A stretch of DNA of 7,067 nt from Kiritimatiellia bacterium (GCA_017411125.1 JAFPNP010000378.1:1-7067); one strand, 5' to 3'. Positions 1 to 6,205 are shown, counted from the first letter of the stretch. The notes: generated by a model from the sequence alone, not told the origin. Numbers and translations are program-made.

Positions 1-267
1 GACGCCGCTCACGCGCAATCCCTTGCCGCGCAGATCGCGCGTGGCGAGGAAGCTGTCGAACGCATGGGTGCCGAACACGCCGTATTCGGCCTCGAGAGCC
101 TCCTTGAAAGCCTTCATGGTGGCGGCGTTCTCCGCCTTGCCCGGAGAAAACATGAACGAGCCGAGGCGGGCGGTCGCCTGGTCGCCCTCGCCATGAACGA
201 CGAGCTTGCGCCCGTCCCTCCAGGACGCGTTGGCGAGATTCTTGAACACATCGATTGAAATAGCCAT
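1..267 (-). CDS. Putative secreted cargo/effector protein, N-terminal 89 residues (cut by window edge)
   Basis: The frame is open from an ATG at 267 to the left edge, giving 89 residues with no stop; the C-terminus lies outside the window. The start is set by AAAGGAGA at 276-283, 8 bases upstream, the same site and spacing as the chaperone gene before it. The protein begins MAISIDVFKNLANASW and continues with a mixed charged segment and a helix-like stretch around residues 47-60 (EALEAEYG). I do not recognise a named family. It follows a CesT-type chaperone on the same strand with a 103-base gap, the usual layout of a type III secretion chaperone and its substrate. Its start (M-x-x-x-I-D, then L about 5 residues on) resembles that of the pseudogene at 1587 (MSLNIDTIRSL). 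Being a secreted substrate is an inference from that context; it could equally be an unrelated small cytoplasmic protein. Confidence 0.7.
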   Translation of the reverse strand, partial: MAISIDVFKNLANASWRDGRKLVVHGEGDQATARLGSFMFSPGKAENAATMKAFKEALEAEYGVFGTHAFDSFLATRDLRGKGLRVSGV

Positions 268-300
268 TGGATTTGTCTCCTTTCAACCCTATTACCCATT

Positions 301-324
301 GGCGGATGCAAAGTTACATCCGCC
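301..324. repeat. Perfect inverted repeat (8-bp arms, 8-base loop) between chaperone and cargo gene
   Basis: GGCGGATG at 301-308 and CATCCGCC at 317-324 are exact reverse complements. The hairpin lies in the gap between the chaperone stop (371) and the downstream ATG (267). No T-run follows the stem on the minus strand, so it is not a standard intrinsic terminator. It could be an mRNA processing or stability element, or a partial attenuator that sets the ratio of the two proteins. Confidence 0.6.
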
Positions 325-341
325 GGGCAACGATATATAAT

Positions 342-383
342 TTATGCCTTTATCTTATATACCTTTATCCTTATGCCTTTATC
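342..383. repeat. Three imperfect direct repeats at the 3' end of the chaperone gene
   Basis: TTATGCCTTTATC occurs exactly at 342-354 and 371-383. A variant with two extra bases, TTATATACCTTTATC, sits between them at 355-369. The last copy contains the chaperone stop codon (TAA on the minus strand at 371-373). The tract is much richer in A and T than its surroundings. Origin by replication slippage of the gene's 3' end is the simplest reading; a protein-binding array is an alternative. Confidence 0.6.
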
Positions 384-829
384 GCGTTCTGCGGCGCGTC
401 CGAGACGTCGACGGCTACAAGAGCTTCGCGTATCCGCTCGTCCCAGGCTTCGCAGAGCGCCAGGATGTTTTCGAGCGTTGCGGCGAACTCGGCGGGAGAT
501 GCGGAGGCCTTGTCGAAATCGAAAAGGTAGTTGTAGACTAGCGTTCCGGTCTCCTTCTCCATCGCGAAGTAGCCGCCGGCGGTCTCCGCTCCGAAAAGTC
601 CGGCTGCGAGGAGGTCGCGGTAGACGGCGGCCGGCGCGTCCTGCGGGAGCGTCGCGACCTCGACAAAGCAGAGTATCTTGCCCGTCGCCTCGATGAAATG
701 GAGACCGAGGTTGTACTTGCCGTTCACGAGGACGTTGACGAGGCCGGATTCGTCGACCGTCAGCGCCTCGATGCCTGTTTCCTTGCGGACTTCGGCAAGG
801 AACTGTTCGTAGTCGTTTGCAGTCTGCAT
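371..829 (-). CDS. CesT-family type III secretion chaperone
   Basis: This 152-residue acidic protein (family members are usually 130-160) should be a cytoplasmic dimeric chaperone that binds the N-terminal part of a type III secretion substrate. It follows the CesT/SycE plan: an N-terminal helix (DYEQFLAEVRKETGI), a short beta region (LTVDESG, then FIEATGKILCFVEVATLP), the helix RDLLAAGLFGAETAGG that matches the family's conserved LL-A-N/F segment, two beta strands (YFAMEKETGTLVYNYLFDF), and a final helix with the family's late tryptophan (ALCEAWDERIREAL). The ATG at 829 is supported by AAAGGAGA at 838-845, 8 bases upstream. The gene ends in a repeat tract and is followed on the same strand by a cargo-like gene, its probable partner. 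No secretion apparatus gene is present here. The family call rests on pattern recognition, without a profile search. Confidence 0.75.
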   Translation of the reverse strand: MQTANDYEQFLAEVRKETGIEALTVDESGLVNVLVNGKYNLGLHFIEATGKILCFVEVATLPQDAPAAVYRDLLAAGLFGAETAGGYFAMEKETGTLVYNYLFDFDKASASPAEFAATLENILALCEAWDERIREALVAVDVSDAPQNAIKA

Positions 830-1124
830 TTTGTATGTCTCCTTTGTCTAACTAAGCCTATGACATGGGTCATGCGAAGCCAACTTTCGTGTCGGCAGGC
901 AAAGCCAGACGACTGCAGACGGCATTCGTTTCGCCCTGGCCAACAGTGCCGACAGTCCGCGTCGCTTTGCAAATGCTGCAATCTATCATACCTCTTGTCA
1001 TCATTTTTGTTGCCGCGCCACATTGCAACGCATGACGCCATCAACGGAAAAGCGACGAAAGTTTAACAAGATTCACGACAGGTGTCAATCAGCGTGTCGC
1101 CAATTTCATCTGGTGTCCATCCGT
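830..1124. other. Non-coding stretch upstream of the chaperone gene
   Basis: No convincing gene is seen on either strand; short open frames here have unnatural composition and no ribosome binding sites. It contains the chaperone's ribosome binding site (838-845) and a small dyad, ATGAC-atgg-GTCAT, at 860-873 about 30 bases before the start, which could be an operator. It also has two distant inverted pairs (TGTCGGCA 890-897 with TGCCGACA 947-954; GTCGCTTT 961-968 with AAAGCGAC 1049-1056). Chance occurrence cannot be excluded for these. No tRNA or rRNA is visible. Confidence 0.5.
985..1013 (-). promoter_or_regulatory. Weak candidate sigma70 promoter for the chaperone-cargo pair
   Basis: On the minus strand a good -10 box, TATGAT (985-990), lies 17 bases after a poor -35, GCAACA (1008-1013, 3 of 6 matches). 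It would give a leader of roughly 150 bases before the chaperone ATG. This is the best candidate I find in the stretch, but the support is low. Confidence 0.2.
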
Positions 1125-1587
1125 TTATCTGATGAATGTCATTGTTGTGCGGAGGCAATTGCAAAACGCGGGACGGACGGGAGCGCACCCCTCCCGCAAT
1201 AGCGCGTTGGAGACAACGCGCCCTACCAGACCGTACCCTGTTGCAAGTCGCCTATGCGCGCGTCCAGCTACGCCTGCAGGAAAAGTGAGCGCCTTGCGCA
1301 GCGTCTCGGACGGAAGTTCGGCGTCAGGATCCGTGACGGGCGCGAACAGCGCCACGTCGTCGCACTCCCGACGGTACTGCAGCGTGATTACGAGGCCGTC
1401 GTTTTCCAGCGAACAGGCGTCGTGCGCATCTGCTTCGAGCGGCAGGCCGGTCGCGGCCGTCGCCGATGCCGAAGAAGCACTTGAACTTCTGCCAGGCGCC
1501 GGCCTCCTTGATTTCGCCTGTCGAATTGGCGATGTAGTACGTCTTGCTGGCGTCAAGCGAACGGATCGTATCGATGTTCAAACTCAT
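1125..1587 (-). pseudogene. Chimeric remnant: cargo-like N-terminus joined out of frame to a truncated CesT chaperone
   Basis: A strong ribosome binding site (AAGGAGG, 1594-1600) precedes the ATG at 1587. The first 44 codons read as a natural protein (MSLNIDTIRSLD, then TGEIKEAGAWQKFKCFFGIG). After about 1456 this frame turns arginine-rich and stops at 1324. In the next frame, from about 1448, sense resumes as GLPLEADAHDACSLENDG, continuing ITLQY, VALFAPVTDP and LRKALTF to about 1272. That matches the first half of a CesT chaperone: an L-rich entry, D/E-G turn, paired strands and the start of the LL helix. The rest of the frame, to a TAA at 1125, runs through a palindromic repeat and is not chaperone-like. 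Both partners are thus incomplete: the cargo gene has lost its body and the chaperone both ends. A programmed +1 frameshift is unlikely because the missing parts are too large. Confidence 0.65.
1168..1221. repeat. REP-like element with two adjacent hairpins
   Basis: CGGGAG (1178-1183) pairs with CTCCCG (1191-1196) around a 7-base loop. GCGCGTTG (1202-1209) pairs with CAACGCGC (1214-1221) around GAGA. The two GC-rich stems are 5 bases apart. This compact double-palindrome form is typical of dispersed intergenic REP-type elements. It sits inside the 3' part of the broken chaperone frame and probably marks where the reading frame lost its original end. I see no second copy in this window, so dispersal across the genome is inferred. 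Confidence 0.5.
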
Positions 1588-1675
1588 TGGGTTCCTCCTT
1601 GCTTGCTGCTCCTTTTCTGCATTGTCTACACGTTCATGCGCAAAAGGCTACACTGGCAGGCAAGTACGCGCACCG

Positions 1676-4600
1676 TCAGGGAACGAGCCAAAGTCCGAAC
1701 AGACCGCCGGCCATGTTTCCGGGCTTGGCGGCCAGTTTCACCTCGACCGTCTTCTTGCCCTTCAACAACTCTTCGGGGACGGACATCTCCACGAACCTGA
1801 AACCAGGTTTCCCATAATCCTTTAACACTTCCGTGTGGATCGTGACGCCGTCTACCTGTACGTCGAACGTCCTGTTGCCAAACTCGCGCTTGTAGTATTC
1901 CGCCACTAGAGTCCGCCCGCCGGGTTTGCCGCCGACGGCGAGCCTGTAACTGAAAGATCCGCCGCCAAGCGCATGGCGCCACCTGTAATCGCCGTACTTC
2001 CCGTACAGCCCGATGCCTGATGACGTTTTCACTCCTGCAAGGCCGTGCGCCTTCTCCGAGCCGTCATCGCCAATCTTCACGCTGTCCGTTGCGCAACGCG
2101 AAAGGTCGGCTTTCCTTGCGGCGGCCTCGGCGAACGCCCGCTCCTCCTCTGCGTTCAGCATTCTAAAGTAAGTGTGGTAGTGGCTGAAATGCAGATCGTA
2201 GATCGGCTTCAGAATTAGGTCGCTTCCCGCCAGCCGGAACGCGACGGCCCCGCAAGCGGTGCGCTCAAGGCAACACGCCGGATCGGCGAACGCCTTGGCC
2301 GGAACGGTCGGCATCGGCACCTGCGCGTCTCTCGCCCAGCTTGAAGCAGGGTTGTGCGCCGGCCGGGCGATATAGTCGCCCAACTTCATTCCACCGCTTC
2401 CACAGTCGCCCGCGAGAAGCGTCGGCCCGTAATAGAACGCAACATATTCATCCGATCCTCTCAGTTTCTCGACCCGCAAGGACATCGGGAATTCCACGTC
2501 TATGCGGTCGCCCGCCTTCCAGTTCCGGACGATCTCGACGCAACCATTCGCCATGCGCGTCTGCGGCTCGCCGTTCACGTATACCGCGAACCCCTCGCCC
2601 GCCCACGACGGGCGGCGTACCTTGATGGCGAAGCAAACATCCACACCGACGGCATCCACCTTGATGCACGAAGTTTCGCCGTAGGGGAACGCCGTCTCCT
2701 GCCGCAGTTTCACACCGCGCTCCCTCCAGTCTAGAATTGCCGGGGCGAAGAGCTGCACCGTCACGGCGCTCTCGTCCGGCGCATGGGTGAAAACCATCTG
2801 CGCATATTTTCCAGGCGCCTCGAATCCGGTGCCGGTGCAGCACCACATTGAGTCGAACTCGTCCGAATAAGTGCGCGATGCGCCAGGCTTCACGGGCGTA
2901 TAGTAGATGGTACGGCCCAGCACGGGGTCGTGCGTGGAAAGCAGATGATCGAAAAGGACGCGCTCGTAGAAGTCAATTTTATCCGGTGACGGCTCTGTCT
3001 GGAACAGCGCCTCGGTCTGGCGCAGCATGTTAACGGAATTGCACGACTCCGGCCCGCCATTGAGGAAGAGTTTCTCTTTGAATATCGTTTCGGGGAATAG
3101 ATGTTCGCCCAGCGTGTTTCCACCGTTCGCCCACGAATGCAGGCCGGAGAACGCGCGCCATGCGTTCGAAATCGCCTTGTGCAGCCGCTCCTCGCCTGTG
3201 ACACGATAGACGCGCTCGAAGCCCGTGTACTTCGGTATCTCGTTGTTCCCGTGGTGAAAATCAAGATGCGACAGCTTCCCGTCGGCAAGCGGGGCGAGGG
3301 CCCGCTCGTGGCAGAGGCGCCTTGCCCAACGACGGTACTTCTCGTCGCCTGTCATCAAAAACGCCTCAACGTATGTTTCGGGCATGGATCCGCTCTCGCA
3401 GTCGAGGAGTTTTTGCAACTGCGCATCGGAAAGTTTATCCACGACCTTCCCGCCGAACCAATCCGAAAGGCGCAAAAACACGCGCCTCGCCTTTTCGCTT
3501 CCGGTTGCGGCATGGACACGGCAAAGACCGATAAGCAGTTTGTTCAGCGTATAGACCGGCGCGAAGTGGCGATTCACCATATATCCATATTGCGACTTCG
3601 GATTGTAGGTGATGTCGATCTTGCCGGATACTATCTCGTCGAAAAGGCTCTGCCGCCCTTTTATCGCGAGCGCATACCCGTCGCCATAGACGTTTTGCAC
3701 CGCCTCAAGCTCGTCCACTATGTATTCAAGCCTTCTTTTCAGTTCTTCGTCGCCGGTGGCCTCCACCGTCATCGCCGCTCCGGCCATGTAGAAACCAAGT
3801 ATCGCCCCGGGCAGGTCGAGCCAGTGCCTCGGCGACTCCCAACCACCGTATTGCGCGGCCTTCGGCTTCAAGCCGGCTTCGCTGCGAAAACGGCTCAACA
3901 ACCGATCCGGCTCCAGACGCAGAAGATACTTGCGGTTCTGTTCCTGCTGCCACTGGAGCGGCCCTCCTGTGAGGCGCGTCCGGCTCAGAGGGAACAGAGA
4001 TTCAAAAGGCTGGATCGTTTCGGATGGAACCTTTTCATAAATGCGGATATAGTCTATGTACATTTCGACGGGCAAGGTGTCGATCGCCACCTTGCCGACC
4101 CACTTGCCGCCAAGCTGCATGTCAAGCAGGAAGAAAAACGGCCCGGAAAACGGGAACTGGTCCGGATCGCCGCAATCGGTCTTCGGATAGCGCAGCGTCA
4201 CCTTGCCGTTCACGGACCAGACGAGTTCCGTAGGAGTGATCTCCATTCCGTAGACGTTCCAGTCGCCCTTGCGGATCGCGCCCCGCCCTCCTTGCCGCGG
4301 CTCGTTGGGATGCTTCTTGTTGAGCGTCCAGCCGGAGTGGACGGTATGGTACACGAAGGGATCGCCGTTGAGACGCTCGACGATGTCTATCTCGCCAGTC
4401 CACGGATAGCCGCGTCCTTTCGCGTCCGGCCTCGCCCCGCACATCCAAAGCGCCGGCCACGCGCCCCTCTGGTGGTCCTGCAACTTTGCGCGGATCAAAA
4501 CCTTCCCTTGCCACATCAGCGAACGGTCCGGGCCGTTGCGGTTGTCGATTCCGCCGGTCAGCCACGGATGCTTGTCCTTGTCCGGCCCGTCGTTCTTCAC

Positions 4601-4855
4601 GCCGCGCATCGTTATAACCCCGCCGCGAACCACGACAAGGTCGGGACGGGTGGACATATGGCGGTCCCAATCGCTGCTGCCGGTCGGTATGCGCCGCCAG
4701 ACGTTGGTATCGAGCTGCGTGCCTTTGAACTCGTCCGACCACTTGAGCCGCCACCCTGCGCCCGGACCGTCCTCTTCCGCCGGCGCCGTTCCTGCGAACA
4801 GCGTTCCAGCCGTCGAAATGGCAACAGCCAGCAATACCGTTCCTGTCATGTTCAT
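1676..4855 (-). CDS. Secreted two-domain glycoside hydrolase: GH16 fused to a GH127/DUF1680-type domain
   Basis: This 1059-residue enzyme has a Sec signal peptide (residues 1-27: hydrophobic GTVLLAVAISTAGTLFAG, cleavage probably after APA). Residues about 35-275 form a GH16 beta-jelly-roll with the catalytic motif EIDIVE at 155-160: E155 nucleophile, E160 acid/base. GH16 enzymes cut beta-glucans or galactans. Residues about 300-840 match GH127/DUF1680, beta-L-arabinofuranosidases that use a zinc-bound cysteine. The expected residues are present: GPESC with E603 and C605, the pair C672-C673 in MWCCTGTG, and E584 in LGEH as a likely acid/base. Residues about 925-1059 form a beta-rich tail like the DUF6805 region of some GH127 proteins. 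The start at 4855 is favoured over longer frames because it has the signal peptide, AAAGGA at 4861-4866, and a 4-base overlap with the gene before it. Substrate is not predictable; a mixed arabinose-bearing polymer is an inference. No terminator hairpin follows. Confidence 0.9.
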   Translation of the reverse strand: MNMTGTVLLAVAISTAGTLFAGTAPAEEDGPGAGWRLKWSDEFKGTQLDTNVWRRIPTGSSDWDRHMSTRPDLVVVRGGVITMRGVKNDGPDKDKHPWLTGGIDNRNGPDRSLMWQGKVLIRAKLQDHQRGAWPALWMCGARPDAKGRGYPWTGEIDIVERLNGDPFVYHTVHSGWTLNKKHPNEPRQGGRGAIRKGDWNVYGMEITPTELVWSVNGKVTLRYPKTDCGDPDQFPFSGPFFFLLDMQLGGKWVGKVAIDTLPVEMYIDYIRIYEKVPSETIQPFESLFPLSRTRLTGGPLQWQQEQNRKYLLRLEPDRLLSRFRSEAGLKPKAAQYGGWESPRHWLDLPGAILGFYMAGAAMTVEATGDEELKRRLEYIVDELEAVQNVYGDGYALAIKGRQSLFDEIVSGKIDITYNPKSQYGYMVNRHFAPVYTLNKLLIGLCRVHAATGSEKARRVFLRLSDWFGGKVVDKLSDAQLQKLLDCESGSMPETYVEAFLMTGDEKYRRWARRLCHERALAPLADGKLSHLDFHHGNNEIPKYTGFERVYRVTGEERLHKAISNAWRAFSGLHSWANGGNTLGEHLFPETIFKEKLFLNGGPESCNSVNMLRQTEALFQTEPSPDKIDFYERVLFDHLLSTHDPVLGRTIYYTPVKPGASRTYSDEFDSMWCCTGTGFEAPGKYAQMVFTHAPDESAVTVQLFAPAILDWRERGVKLRQETAFPYGETSCIKVDAVGVDVCFAIKVRRPSWAGEGFAVYVNGEPQTRMANGCVEIVRNWKAGDRIDVEFPMSLRVEKLRGSDEYVAFYYGPTLLAGDCGSGGMKLGDYIARPAHNPASSWARDAQVPMPTVPAKAFADPACCLERTACGAVAFRLAGSDLILKPIYDLHFSHYHTYFRMLNAEEERAFAEAAARKADLSRCATDSVKIGDDGSEKAHGLAGVKTSSGIGLYGKYGDYRWRHALGGGSFSYRLAVGGKPGGRTLVAEYYKREFGNRTFDVQVDGVTIHTEVLKDYGKPGFRFVEMSVPEELLKGKKTVEVKLAAKPGNMAGGLFGLWLVP

Positions 4856-5430
4856 GCATTTCCTTTCTCGTGTTGTCCAACAAAAGCATCGATGTCCACC
4901 GGACCGGGGCGCAGTATCTCCGGCGAACCGTCCGGCAAGACGCGCACAACAGTAGACGGCGTCCCGCCTGGCGAAATGCCGCCGTCCACTACGACGTCGG
5001 CGGAAAGACCGACATCCGCGAGCGCCTCCGGCGCGTCCGTCGCGGCGCGTTGTCCTGAAAGATTCGCGCTCGTCACGCGCAACGCGCCGCCGCACGCCGC
5101 AATGAGCCGCCGCGTCCAATCGTTGTCCGGCACGCGCACGCCCTCGCCTTGCGCGACGACCGTAAGAGCGCCCGGCCAATGCCGCCGGCCGACCTCCGCC
5201 GCCACGTCGCCGACAAAACGGACCGCCGCATCCGCGTCCGTGACAAGCAGCGCGACCGGCTTCCGGTCCGGCCGTCCCTTTATGGAGTAGAGCCGGCGGA
5301 CGGCCTCCGCGCGATCGGGACGCGCCGCGAGTCCGTACACAGTATCGGTAGGAATCACGGCGACGCCTCCCGCGTTCAACACGCGAGCGGCCTCGGCAAG
5401 TCCCGTCTCGTCTGCAACTAATGTCGTCAT
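4852..5430 (-). CDS. tsaC: Threonylcarbamoyl-AMP synthase, TsaC/YrdC type
   Basis: This 192-residue cytosolic enzyme makes threonylcarbamoyl-adenylate from threonine, bicarbonate and ATP, the first step of the t6A modification at position 37 of tRNAs that read ANN codons. Family motifs occur in order: PTDTVYGL (27-34), KGRPDRKP (51-58), WPGALT (85-90), TSANLSG (120-126) and GTPSTVV (156-162). Its length fits the single-domain TsaC/YrdC form; the extra C-terminal domain of Sua5 is absent. The ATG at 5430 is chosen because a strong promoter ends 7 bases upstream, leaving no room for a ribosome binding site. A longer frame from a TTG at 5466 would overlap the -35 box and is rejected. The TGA stop (4852-4854) overlaps the ATG of the downstream glycosidase, so the two are one transcript and probably translationally coupled. 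Confidence 0.92.
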   Translation of the reverse strand: MTTLVADETGLAEAARVLNAGGVAVIPTDTVYGLAARPDRAEAVRRLYSIKGRPDRKPVALLVTDADAAVRFVGDVAAEVGRRHWPGALTVVAQGEGVRVPDNDWTRRLIAACGGALRVTSANLSGQRAATDAPEALADVGLSADVVVDGGISPGGTPSTVVRVLPDGSPEILRPGPVDIDAFVGQHEKGNA

Positions 5431-5437
5431 GGTTCGG

Positions 5438-5466
5438 AGTATAGCATTTACACATATCAATGTCAA
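5438..5466 (-). promoter_or_regulatory. Near-consensus sigma70 promoter of the tsaC-glycosidase operon, predicted leaderless
   Basis: On the minus strand TTGACA (5461-5466, perfect) and TATACT (5438-5443, 5 of 6) are separated by exactly 17 bases. Only 7 bases (CCGAACC) lie between the -10 box and the ATG at 5430, so transcription should begin at or one base before the start codon. No Shine-Dalgarno sequence fits in that space. Confidence 0.8.
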
Positions 5467-5499
5467 ACATGCCGCGCACGCCGCGTCACGGTCATAGTC

Positions 5500-5528
5500 T
5501 TGCGCGAAAAACGCAGATTTGATATAGT
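5500..5528 (+). promoter_or_regulatory. Candidate sigma70 promoter of the PAS gene, divergent to tsaC
   Basis: TTGCGC (5500-5505, 3 of 6) and TATAGT (5523-5528, 5 of 6) are 17 bases apart. The start would be near 5535, leaving a leader of about 45 bases that ends with AAAAGGGA (5566-5573) ahead of the ATG at 5580. Its -35 box lies 33 bases from the -35 of the opposite tsaC promoter, so the two polymerases would bind back to back. Confidence 0.5.
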
Positions 5529-5579
5529 GGACGGCAACGAGTTTTCAGCTGTTCGAATCCATTATAAAAGGGAAAAGCA

Positions 5580-5861
5580 ATGACGGAACAAGAACAGATC
5601 GAGGCTAAACTGGGCGAGGCTTTCCACATGATGTACGACGGACTTCCCGAACCTGTCCAGCTTTGCCACAAGACATACCGCGTAGTGGCGATAAACCCGG
5701 CGTGCGCGGCATACGGACGCGTTCCCGGCCAAATATGCGCACAGGGATGCCCCGGGCTAAAGGCCGGCCTGTGCCGCCAGGCGCAAATGCGCAAGAGCGG
5801 CGCAACCACATGGCTCCACACGGAAAAGACGGAAAACACGCCGGGCGCGACGACGAGGTGA
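5580..5861 (+). pseudogene. Truncated small cysteine-rich PAS-domain protein
   Basis: The ATG at 5580 has AAGGGA a few bases upstream, and the frame gives 93 residues. The start MTEQEQIEAKLGEAF is an amphipathic helix, followed by the opening of a PAS fold: YDGLPEPVQLC (residues 19-29) and VVAINPACAAYGRVPG (35-50), where NPA and a following G are typical. Cysteines at 53, 57 and 65 could bind a metal or act in redox sensing. The frame reads sensibly up to GATT (89-92) and then ends at once at TGA, well short of a full PAS domain of about 100-110 residues. At the same point a metallo-beta-lactamase fragment begins in another frame, so the rest of the PAS gene appears deleted. A short peptide could still be made. 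The sensory role is inferred from the fold. Confidence 0.6.
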
Positions 5862-6205
5862 TTCTGGCGGACACCGGCATGGACGATGGCTTTAGCCAGC
5901 CGCGCACTTTCGGTGCCCCGCTGTACATGGGCGATCGCATATCCAACTACATGGACGCCCTCAAAGCGGAGGGCATCGATCCAGCGCGTGTTACGAAAAT
6001 ACTCGTCACGCACAAGCACGCCGACCACACGGACCACCTCAAGAGTTTCCCGAACGCCAAGGTGTTCCTCTCGCCGGAAGAGGCCGACGCAATGAAGCTC
6101 GCGGGCGAAAACATCGTGCGCTGTCCCTTCTCGGACGGGCCGTACCACGAGTTCGAGCGCTCGCAAATCGTCGCGCCGCCCCTTGACATGTCCGCCGACT
6201 TTTGA
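5849..6205 (+). pseudogene. Internal fragment of a metallo-beta-lactamase-fold hydrolase
   Basis: From about 5849 the frame reads DDEVILADTGMDDGFSQ, then ISNYMDALKAEGIDPARV, and VTHKHADHTDHL. The last carries the H-x-H-x-D-H metal site (6011-6028) of this superfamily, followed by FPNAKVFLSPEEADAMK. It lacks the first strands that normally precede ILxDTG. It also ends at 6205, about 120 codons in, before the later histidine and aspartate metal ligands. There is no start codon or ribosome binding site of its own near the join, and it is out of frame with the PAS gene ahead. The last residues (LDMSADF) are encoded by what looks like the promoter of the next gene. Lactonase-like hydrolases of this fold are the closest match I recognise; as it stands it should be inactive. 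Confidence 0.7.

Noticed and set aside
301..324. Hairpin as an intrinsic terminator
   Set aside because: Neither strand has a T-run directly after the stem, so it was listed only as an inverted repeat.
698..1066. Plus-strand open frame across the gap upstream of the chaperone
   Set aside because: It begins inside the antisense of the chaperone, and its cysteine- and serine-rich tail has no family pattern or ribosome binding site.
1125..1587. Programmed +1 frameshift producing a functional fusion
   Set aside because: There is no obvious slippery sequence or stop-codon context at the join, and the second half lacks the end of the chaperone fold.
3101..5290. A 729-codon open frame on the plus strand opposite the glycosidase and tsaC
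   Set aside because: It is antisense to two clear genes, has no ribosome binding site or recognisable domain, and its arginine/proline-rich composition is what a GC-rich gene gives when read backwards.
5431..5466. Longer tsaC starting at a TTG at 5466
   Set aside because: That codon is part of the -35 box, so it cannot be in the transcript; the added residues are not part of the family.
4856..5479. N-terminal extension of the glycosidase by 208 codons
   Set aside because: The extension overlaps tsaC in another frame and is arginine-rich nonsense; the signal peptide and ribosome binding site place the start at 4855.
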